Assembly: GCA_004352715.1 (NCBI GenBank) | Contig: SCFE01000119.1 | Location: 450,111 to 514,110 of the forward strand | Length of the DNA stretch: 64,000 nt | Direction: 5' to 3' | DNA from: Hofstenia miamia | Taxonomy: Eukaryota; Xenacoelomorpha; Acoela | Shown: piece by piece, positions 10,958-22,700 of the stretch | Layout: the number at the start of each line of letters is the position of its first letter | Numbering within the stretch: position 1 is the first letter of the stretch | Notes under the pieces: generated by a model | Told to the model about the DNA's origin: nothing | What the model saw: only the letters and a program-made list of their open reading frames with translations | Database searches by the model: none | Position numbers and translations under genes: made by a program

Positions 10958-13754
10958 CTTTTTGCTATGGAAAATGCAAAAACCTTACATTTGGCGGGAA
11001 ATGGTCGAAATTTCTAAGGCATTTAAGCGGGAATCGCACTTTTCCCCAGAAAACCTATCCATTGCTCCTGCAGTATTCACTCGAACTTAAATATATTTCC
11101 TATGGGGGTAGGTAAATTAAAGAAACACTACCCTGCAAAATTTCAAAGATTTCGGTTTGGATACGCGGTCATGATGAGGTTTTTAAAAAACATTTTGCAG
11201 GAGATATATATATATATATATATGTGTGTAAGGACACGACAAAACATGACATTTGAATTATTATGCAGTTTTGAGAAAATTCAATTTTAACTCTAATTAA
11301 CCATAACTTTCTGACCATTTGTAATATTGAAATTCCACATGGATCATTTAAAAGAGCATTATTTAGAGAACAGATCAGTATAGAATTTGAGTGTTTTTAA
11401 GTTAGATTGTGCAGTTAGGCAGTCCTGTATCATGGCTCTAGAAGATACTGATATCTTTTTTGGTGGAGAGAGAGCTGATTTACTCAGAGAAGAGTTAAAA
11501 GAAATTGATTCTGTATTTCTTATTCCACGTTCTAATCCTGCTAAGGCATCTGGATACATTTCTGACTCCTCTAACACTGATGAATCAGAGTCAGATGAAC
11601 ATACCAGTACTGTGGGTGCTACTAATACTATGGACAAAAGATTTTTGATCTAGAGGAAGAAAAGATTGTATCTAACTTAAAGACAGCTTCATGTGGGTGT
11701 TCTTATAACTCTGGAGGTCCATGTAGTGATTTGTTTACTGCTACTTCCCTTAATAACTACAGAAATAACTGTTCAGAGATGACTTAACACTGAACTGGAC
11801 CTTGTAATTCTTTCAGCCATTGCCTGTGCAAGGGTTCATCTCTCCGGAAGAACTAAAACTACTTACGTTCATCAAGGAAAACGTATTTGTATGAAGGTAT
11901 TTCTTTACCTCCATTGCTCGTATGAATAAGCTTCAGCATCATTATGATACTGATGGGGTTAGTCCTCGCATTCATGGAAATACAAAGCGACACCCGAAGC
12001 ATGCAGCCAGCTATGAGGACACTACTGATGCCGTTACCTTTGTAAAAACTTTGCAACTATTCATGCTATGCAATTACCTAGACGTCAGCGTGTGAAACTA
12101 ACCTCCTACTGTCTGATATGTCTAAAGCTTTCGTCCATAAGAAGTACGATGAGGCTTGTCTTAAGGACATGAAAGAACCATTTAAACGACGAAAGCTTGA
12201 GTCACTTTGGAATGAAACCATCCCTCATATTGTTACTGCTAAACCCGCAACCGATATTTGTTTTACTTGTCAGCAAAACGACAGTTTAATAATAAGGTCA
12301 GTTAATCTATCAGATAGTATAAAGTCTGCAAGGCTCCAGGAATCAATCGAGCATTTATAAAGAGCTCAATAATCAGTGTAAAGAGAGTGAACAGGAATGG
12401 AAACTGCATGTAGAGTCTGGAACTGTTGTATCTAAGGTGAAAAAATGCATTATAATTATGATTACACTCAACAAGTTCACTTCCCCTAACACACAGGCCC
12501 AGAATTTTTTTAAGACAGCTCGGAAATGTTGACTTTTTGGTGTCTGCAGTGAGCCGCTTTCATTTCAAAAGAATTATCTTATAGATGAAGCACAGGCTGT
12601 TGGAAAAGGGACAGATGCTACAATTAGCTTGTTTCACCACTTTTTGTGTACTCATGGCTTACAGGAAGAAACTGTCAAAATTTATCTCGATAAGTGTGTT
12701 GGCCAGAATAAAAATAATGTCACTGTGCATTATATCTAATGGAGGGTTATGATTAGGAACATAAAGAGGCAACTCTCTCTTTCATGTTAGTTGCTCATAC
12801 TTAATTCGGACCTGATAGGTTTTTTGGTTTAGTAAAAAGGCAGAATAAGAAGTCTGTTTTTGGTACAATTGGTGACATTGAGCGAGTAGTGAAAGAATCG
12901 ACTCGAATTAATCAGTACAGAGCACAATGGATCGCGAGCATGTATAGTGGAGAAAGTTATGTAATGTCTTACCAGTGGAGTTCATTTCTTTCGCAATTTT
13001 TCAAACCAATTCCTAGTATAACTTCATATCACGTCTTTCGTGTGTCTGCTGAAAAAACTAGGGCTTGTTTTTGTGAAGAAATTTTGGGATTCACCAGAAA
13101 ATAGCAATAAGTTTCTAAATAATTCCAAAATGAAATCTGTTGATTCATCACTCCGACCAAAAGTACTAGCCCGAAAGGCTTGGATACAAAGTGGCAGAGG
13201 TACCGTTACGAGCAAATTAGACCATTTTGTGCATCAAATCTACAAGCTGATTTTACCTGCCCTAAGCCACAAGTTCATAAACCCTCCACAAAAGATTCTA
13301 ATGCTGAACAAAGTTCGTCTGGTGCTAGCAAGAAGAGAAAGCACCCACAACCTCAAACGTCATGTAGTGGGCTTTCCAAGAAACCTAGAAAGTGTTCTGG
13401 TTGGGGACAGACCGGTCATAATGTTATTTCTTGTCCAAATCAGTAACATTCATGAACATTTAATCAGATTTTGTGGCTTTTTCATGAATATTTCATATTT
13501 CATTGTTTCTAATTAACGCCCAACACTAGGTGCCTATTTTTAACTGTCCATATCACCAAGAAGCTAATGAATGTAACATTTTTTCTTGTTTCATTTGAAG
13601 TAGCATATACTGAAGTGTTGAAATTTAAAGAAAATTAATTTTTATACAATTTGTCCAAATGTCATGTTTTCTTATGAACTTACACATATATATATATANN
13701 NNNNNNNNNNNNNNNNNNNNNNNNNNNNNNNNNNNNNNNNNNNNNNNNNNNNNN

Positions 13755-13791
<37 letters not shown>

Positions 13792-16700
13792 TATATACTG
13801 AAAATATGTACATATACATTGAATAGTATGAGCATTGGACATATATCTAAATAAAACTAATTGAAGTAAAAAATATCAAATTAACTTTAATGATTTTGTA
13901 TTTAATAAATGAAGAAAAGATGTTTGAATGTGCAATGGTATTTTAAAAAATTATATATTCCTCTTGAATTGTAGGCATTTAATATTTATAAATGAAAAGC
14001 AAATAGAGTTTTGTATGCATCTAGAAAACAAATACCTAATAAAAATTATTTTGAATAGATACATTTCTAGGGCTAAGTCCATTACTCACTGATAATACAC
14101 AAGGTTGCCAGATAAGAGGGGGCAAGGAGGCCAGAGCCCCCCCCCACTTTTCCAATAAGTGAATGGTTTTTTTTATAATTTTAAGCTTTCCTTTTTCGAA
14201 ATTTCTTTCATTTTTACTCAATTTCAATTATAATCATTTTTGCAACTTAATTATTTTACATCTGAAATATCAGTCTATTTACCCATTGTGATGATTTTCA
14301 AATGAAAACATTCATCTGCTATTTTGGAGTGAAGGTGTTGTCAATCCTCTTAGGGCACAGTGACAATCTGTCCAGAACTATACAGAATCCCGATTTGTCA
14401 GCAACTGATGAAAATTTCGGTCTTTCAATACAAGCCAAAAAATGGGAGATCTCAGATCCAACAATACCAAGAAAGAGAAAAATACCTTAGCGGTTCATAG
14501 TTTAGTATCTTGATTGAAGTTATAATAACATCACCGACCTGGAAGTGTATTACAGAAAATACTTTTACAATTGAATTGATACCATTGTTAATTCAACCAA
14601 AGCCCGATTTTACCAACAAGGTTATCAAAATTATGAGAATATTGAGTAACTTTTAATTAATGCGGTCAAGGGCACACCCATCACTCCATGGATTCATAAG
14701 GATATCAAAATTTATGAGAGAGACATTGACCCTCGCGGTTGTATATACAATTAAAACTGTTGCCAGAACTGATGCATGGGATTTATGAATATTCTATAAA
14801 GGCAATAACAGAGTTTATCAAGATGATGAGTGAAACAACCCGATCTTTCATTTCTGAGGTAATAACTATTCTTAAGATATTACTAATTATGCAGCAAATA
14901 ATGCCACTAGAGAAAAGTCCAGTTCTTGTCTCCTTAAGAATTGGGTAAGGACCATGATTTCCAAAGAACGACCAAATCACCTGATGTCACTTACCCTTCA
15001 CAAAGAAAAGACTGATGGTATAGATCTGGTAGAGATGGCAAATGGCTTTTGTATTGGTAATAGAGATAGACTTAATGCTTTCGACAGTTTTCGGATTAAT
15101 GCTATGTGCAAATATTGAAATAAAACAAAGGAAGTAATTAACAAATTAACAAATGGAAAAAGAGTTACAAGTTTAGTTATTGATCATATTTTAAAGACGA
15201 CTTACTTGGAGTGTGCTAACCCGAAGAGCACAACAACCTGTTTATGATAACTCGACCATACCAACCGGTCCGAATTACTATTGACATCCACAAAAATTGC
15301 CGCAAAGTTCATTAAGATTTTGAGAGATTGATCGATTGATTGCTTCCGCAACTTTGACAGTTCTATTTCCTTGTATGCATGTTGCATCATCTAAACGGGA
15401 AATAATCATCTTTTAAAACGAGAACATAACATTTAAATAAGAAAATCTTTTTTAAGATTATGTGACGAATAATGATGTATATTTTTGGTAATAACAGATT
15501 TAAATCGCTTTTAAACAGTAATCCTTATCTACATTCTAAACCATAACATCAAATCAGTGAAAATTACCAAAATTGGTCTGAATTCAAAATTGATAAACAT
15601 AAATCAAGTTCTGTTTTAACACTGCAGTTTCAAATTTTTTCATAATTCAACTATAATTTCAAAGCTAAATGATAGTAAAATCAAAATCGCATTCAAAACG
15701 ATATACAATGTCTAACCTATGAATGACTCACATCGACATGTAACATTTAAATTTTGAAACAAATTTTAAATATTTGCAATTAATCTTCTATTTTTAAATA
15801 ATTTATCGTACATGTTACCTGAAAGATATGTGACGGTTGAGGTTGGACTCCAATCCTGACCATGTGAGAAAAAAGATGAATACCTCGAATCATTTCGTTG
15901 GAAACAGCGAAATTGTTTTCTTGGCGAATTGTAATCGAACGTATCAAGAGTTTGATCGATTGTTCAAACTAAAAGATACTGGTATTGACAACCTTTTTCT
16001 GTATTCATCATCAGATACACAAATATAAACATTAAATTGTACAGATACAAGAGTAACTTTATGTTTTAAAACAAATATTAATTTATTGTGTTAAAAGAAC
16101 CGGCCTCCATAACTTTCTATATTCACGGAACTCTCCGCTGACAATAGAGAATTCTATCTATATGTAAATTCAAAACATAATAGCTTGGCATCATGAATGC
16201 TAAATAATTCTAGCGTTGTGAAATCAAAATTAATTACACAGTATAAAAACATTGTTTACATTTATTAATTCCACTATCAACTAACCTGCAAGTTGAGAAC
16301 CAGTACACTACTTCGAATACTAACGCGTCGCGCTAAGTCTGGGTTCTTCGGCGAAATAATTCTTTCAAATATTAAAAGGGCCTCAGTTTGCATCAAATCA
16401 AAATCGTGCATCAGGGAATCAAGATCTTCTTGAGTTTGGCATTCAACACGCCCGTCGTAGACATCAGAAGGATAAAACGACTGAATGATCTCTTTTGGCA
16501 TCGAGTTGACAAGTCTCATTGTCAGGGCGAGAGTGAAATACTGATATGCTTGATGTAGATCAGGAGACTCTTGCAGTGCAATTGCCGCTCCGAGTAATTC
16601 AATTACTTCAATTCGTTCCTTTAAAGAATAGTGCATAATTGCGGAAGTCTAAAGAAAAACATGTTATAACCCAGCACTGCAAGAAGTAATGTAATAAATT

Positions 16701-19700
16701 GAACCGTAAATAATCTGAAAATTACAACCTCATAAGAAAAAAGCATTGTCAAAAAGTGCGACATTTGGTGTCAGGCCGTATTTTATATTCATGGACATTT
16801 AGTAATAATTTTTTTTGAAAAATCTCCATTCGAAGAACTGACAATCATTTACTAAAAGAATGAACAATTTTTTGCAATAAAACTATTGTATATTTGGTTT
16901 AACATCTGAATTTATGACGGCAATCTGTGCTTTTATTGATGTCCTAAACACAAATTACAAGCTTCAGTATGAAATTTCTGTATAATTAATACTAAACCCC
17001 AAAAATTTTTGTCAAAACATGTTTGAAATATTGTGAAGGTAAAATGTTAGACTAAAAGATAATTTAATCATAATGTCCGCAAAAGTGACGTAACATACGT
17101 TACGAACCTTTTTACAGCGTCAAATTTAGATTTAAACTATTCTTTGCTTGTATTTTTATTTTTCATGAATAAGACTACCAGCGCTGTTAACTGGCATTTG
17201 GGGTTTCAAATTTGCTTTAGAAGTGCTATACAATCTTTAAATAGTGCAAAATACACGATTGCAACACACGTTTTGTTAAAATACGTTACTAATAATTCCA
17301 AAAGTTTCTTCTTATATCGTGAGTCTAAAATGAAAAGTTTGCATTTATTGTACTGTTTTAACTTTTTTTTTATTCTAGACCCTATATATTAAATGTCATA
17401 AAGCTTTCCATGATGTCAAAAAATACCGTTAGTATAAGCCGCAACAATGAATAAACCACACCCCACACTTTGAAAAGTTGTTTTTCCAACCATGCCAATA
17501 CAACATTTTATCCTTCCCCACATACGTTTCTCCATTCATATAACAAGCTTAATTTAACCTTGTCACCAGTGCTGGATATTTCTTAGTTGAATAAATTATT
17601 CTCAGCATTTGCGCATTCTAAGAGGTACCTGAACCGCGAACGTAATGAGAAGTTTGCAAACATAATTTGTGGACTGCGTTTCTAAGCCGCACCCCAAACG
17701 TTTAAACAAATTTTTTGGTTCACAGGTGCGGTAAACACACGAGGATTTACGGTATTGGTTGTCTGGATTTTTTAAAATGGCTCTTTAACAAACATAAAAT
17801 TATTTCTCAAAATCCTAGTAAATTTCATTATGCTGAAGGTTACCTGTAAGAAACTCACAACAGGTTCATGAGCATATTGAGCAGCGAGCTTAAATGGAGA
17901 CAATCCGTAACGATTCTGAGATTGAAGCGAAGTACCGGCATTTACGAGTACTTCCACAGACTCCAAACTCCCAGATTCACAAGCAAAATGCAATGCATTC
18001 CCTCCGACAGGGCTGCAATCATTTACATCTGCACCGTAATCGATTAAAATAGACACAATTCCAACATGATTTCTCCACGCTGATGTCATTAAACAAGTGT
18101 TACTGCGTTTTGTAGCAATGTTGGGATTAGCGTTATTCTAAAAGGAGTACTAATTATCAAATTAGATTCTTTTGCATTTAAATGATATTTCTAAAATTCG
18201 TTGTTCTGCTCCGAAAATTGGAATGTAAGTTTAGCCTTAAAATTAAAAAAATTCATGAATAAAGATAACAGCAATGTATCCACTAGCGCCCCTGTAATCG
18301 ATCAAGTCTACTATAATATGAGACTGAATATGTCTGGACATTCCTCCAAACAAATATATAATCACATTTGACAATTTATGAAATATACATTTCTACCAAT
18401 TCGAGAAAACTCATTCTTCACATTGGCTTATCCATGTAAGTGCTTAAAATTGTGTGGAATTACTATTATCCTACCGCAACTAATTAATCTAACATTCGAT
18501 TGATGCTAGCGGTAGTTACCGGAATCTACGATAAACATTTTCTTACCAATATGATTTCTTACTACAAATGCAAATTAGCTTAATACCTCGAGCAAAAGTT
18601 TTACTGTTTCGTAATGTCCACCACAACATGCAGCCCTGAGAGGAGTAGAAAAAGTATCTGTAGTTCGATTAACGTCAGCATTGTTTGCAATTAGTAGTTT
18701 TATTACATCATTGTGGCCCTAAATGTATAATGAATTCTGATCAAATTCAAGATTTCTTACGTTACACGCGGAGACCCACAATGCGGTGGCTGAAGAGACG
18801 TAAGAATCCAAATACTTAACACGACCACAACTATTAACATCAGCTCCTAATTCAAGCAGTTTCTCAACAAACTTTGTATGGCCTAATTGACTAGCTGTAA
18901 CTAAAGGGGGAAGGCTACATCCTTCAGGAGTGGTGAATCTAAATGGCAGGTATTACAATGTAATAATAAAATGTAGAAATATTTTAAGACATTATGAGGT
19001 GGGTTTAAGGAAAAATTAAGTGATTCTGTCTTTAAACAAATGCACGAATATTTCTATCTTTCTACACTTTTTCTTCGAATCATTCGTTCATATTACCTTT
19101 GGAATTTGCAAATTTCTTCATTTTTTATTACCTTTGGAATTTCTTCATTTTAACTGGTAGCTCTTATACAAAAAGTTTCAAAACTACTTTGTCAATTGCA
19201 TTCGAAAAATCATTTCTATTGTAATCGGTATAAATAAATGTTTCTTACAAACAAGCATTTTTTCAATTTTATCGTAAAGGTTTTCCCCCAGATTCTCTAC
19301 AAATTTTTCGCATACTTGCGCCCTGGGATGGGACCTCCAATCTTAAAACAATATTATTTAAACACTCCCGACTAAGAAAATTTAAAACTAATTTTTAACC
19401 GAATGAATAGTATTACAATTATACATTTGTAGGTTTTGCGTGAAATAACATGTATCCTAAAATATTGAAGACATTAAGCATTCGGTCTTTGTTTCTAGTG
19501 GTGTTTGCCAAACATTAAAAGCGGCCGCTCTAGATCACGACAGTTCAAACCGCAGATGCAAGGGTTAATGCAACTTCAACAACATCTTGGTATTAAGAGC
19601 TAAGTGAAATTTACATTTGCAAGCCCAGATAAAAAATATGAAAATTATTTCGGTTTTGTTTGGTATCAGAATATATATATATATATATATAGTTATACTG

Positions 19701-22700
19701 ACCGCTGTGGACAAAACTGGGCCTTCATTTGACCGTTGTGTACAGCCAAATTTTGATAATGACCGCTCTACACAAAAGGTCTGAATTGACCATGAATTAG
19801 TGGTTCACGACCAAAGTTCATGTAAATTATTGGTCCTACATCCATAAAAAGACATATCCCAGTAAATATTCTTATCCCATGTTTACCTGTGATCCCATGG
19901 AATACCGAGGTCCCACTTTCTTCTTTTAGGGTACCAGTCCCATTTTGGTACCGGTACCAAATAAATTTTAATTTCCTGGGCATTGAAACAAGTAAATCCC
20001 ATGGGAATAGTGGGTCATGTAGCACTTCACAGTGGAAATTCCTAAAGTTATCCATAGAAAATCGACTATTGAGACCTAAAAGCCTCAAACTTCGCCTAGA
20101 TATGCTTAAAATGGATACAATAATTACAGTATAGTCAAAATCCACCTAACTAAGAAATTGAGGATTTCTGAATGAAAAAACCGCTTCGTACTATGGGAAA
20201 AGTACAGAGCGGTCGACGAAATTTTTATTTCAACCTCTGTGCACATTTTCAACCGTACACAGCGATGACTATATATATATATACATATATATTGGTGATT
20301 TGTAATAAAATTTTCATATATATTGGTGCTTTGTAACGCTCACCACATATATTGGTGTTATGTAACCAAATGGTGTTTTGTACATAGGAAAAAAATTTAT
20401 ATTTTTTCATTTTTATTTTTCGTGATTTTTACTTATATATGATAATACTTAGTCTCTATTGATATGTTGTTATCAATTTCGTTTGACCTTTATGCTTGTA
20501 AAGTGTAAAAAACTATGCACTAATTCAATTANATATATATATATATATATATATATATGAAAATATATTTTGAGGCATACATGTTATTATACATTATACA
20601 GGCAATAAATAAGTTAACGCATTTTGTCTCTTGATAAATGTGGATTGCTTTTGTCACACAATACACAGACACCTAAGTAAAACAGTGATTGATTTTTAGG
20701 AAAAATAGGTATCAGAATTTTTTGACATTGTCAAAAACAGTTGTATTGGTTTCTACTACTTGTACTACTAAAAGACTTTATACTAGTCATGTACACGACA
20801 ATATATATAAAGTATGTACAATTAGTATAAAACAACTAGAGTAAAATTATGCTTTAAAAAACACTAATAACGGTTAAAAGGACTATTTCGATTATTTAAA
20901 AATTTACAGAAATTGCGTTCATAGTTTTGTATGTCAACACATTCTGTGCTGTGTTGAACGTATGTTCATAATTCCAAACTGAAGTTTGAAAATCGGTGTG
21001 CAAATAATAGGGAACCGATTATTAAAAATAAATCTCTCAAAAAACCAAGGACAGTTTCGACCTGGACCCTTCTTTCTAGATGGGCTCAGTGCATGGTATT
21101 TGATGAAATATGGTTAAAAAAACGTAATACATGAGGAGACAATTCAATTGCAAAATCTCTAAGTCTGAAATCTGATCAAAACCAGGTCCCAGAGAAGCTT
21201 TGGAGGGTGCTGAGGAAACATCATACAAAGTGACGTCAATAAAATTTCTCGCATTAACTGTGAAATCGAGACAGGAACATGGTACATCACTGCATACAGT
21301 GGCACAAATTAAAATCCACTTCAGTTTTATGTGTTCATCTTTATGGAAAAGTTCAAATTTTGTACCCTCTTGGATAATAGCATTTTTTTCAGGAGACGGC
21401 ATTCAATTTCTGAATCTTTCGAAGCTAAATCAGGAGTGATTAAGACGGATTTTGTTGCAAAGAGATTTGAACTGATAGCTTTAGCAACAAGTGCCCGAGC
21501 ATCCCAAATGGATGAAAATTGTGTGTCTAACTCGGCTCTCAATAAACCGACCTTTTATGTAGCAGTCTATAATTGTCCCGGATAAATTCATTAAACTCAA
21601 GAGATTTTCGACGAATGACTTATCATTGAACAGACGGTCCAATTGTGTGCAAGCTGGAGATTCTTTACTTTTAATTTATAATCCATGGAGATGAAGGATT
21701 ACTGAGGTTTTGAAGTTGCGCACGTGTCTCTTGAAGCTATTTCTGAGAAATAAGATGCGAGAGGTCCATGAAGAAGCCCAAAGAATTCTGCAAAGTGAGA
21801 AATGCATTGTTGCTCTTTCAATAGAAAGCGGATAAAACAAAATATCATATACATAACTCTAAAGCAGTTTGATGTCTTAATTCGACATCTTAATTGACAT
21901 ATTTCCTAAAGTAGCCTTATTCCATATAAAACTTACCAATATTTGATGAACTTTGGTATGCAACTAGAACTAAGTAAAACTATTCAATGCTGTAATCATA
22001 AGTAACCAAAATTATCGCCCTGAAGTTGAAAATATATTTTGAAGATACTGACAAATTTGTAGCTTTTTTAATAACAGCTGGTTACATCATTTTAAAGCTA
22101 GTGAGTTGCCTGCAATTTTTATTCGACAATTTTTGCATACAAGGTCAAACAAAAATACTCGGTTTGACCTGGACCTTGAATAAATATATTCAATATCACT
22201 TAAATAGCAGTTTGGTCACTTCAAAATTTGTTATTTTCAATAAAAATTCTTTTAATAATATACCATTTTAACCTCATTTCATACCTAGATATATGCAAAC
22301 GGCATACAAATACGATTTATATTTCAAAATCTCAAATCTGCAATCAAGGAAATCCTTACATTACTTATACATTGGCATATTTATTTTACAGATAAAGTAG
22401 CTACAAAAAACAGAGAAAAAGGAAGTCGCGTTGAATAAGAGTTTCGCAACTCTCTCAACATTTCCAATTCTTAACCAAACATTTAGAGAAAAACAGTGCA
22501 TCCTGCAAGTCAACATATTTCGCTGATGACCACTTTCTACTGGATTGGATGACAAATTCAGCAGACTCTTTCAGAACTGACGCAGGTGTGTGGAATATTA
22601 TAGGGAAATGGTCCGACAGATGCACTGAATTCAAAGAAAATATATCCAAAACTCCATAATCTGTTGGAGTTATGACGAGGTCAAGAAGGCTGGCCTGGGG

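Noticed and set aside
11359-11637. Minus-strand frame of 92 codons
   Set aside because: Antisense shadow of the acidic N-terminal frame of the GQNKN-motif pseudogene.
15837-16028. Plus-strand 63-codon frame
   Set aside because: Shadow of fem-1 exon 6, which has homology, splice sites and matching phase on the minus strand.
19768-20145. Minus-strand 125-codon frame and its plus-strand partner
   Set aside because: Falls inside the element with GACCGCTGTGTACA arrays, contains a palindromic GGTACCGG stretch and shows no protein motif.
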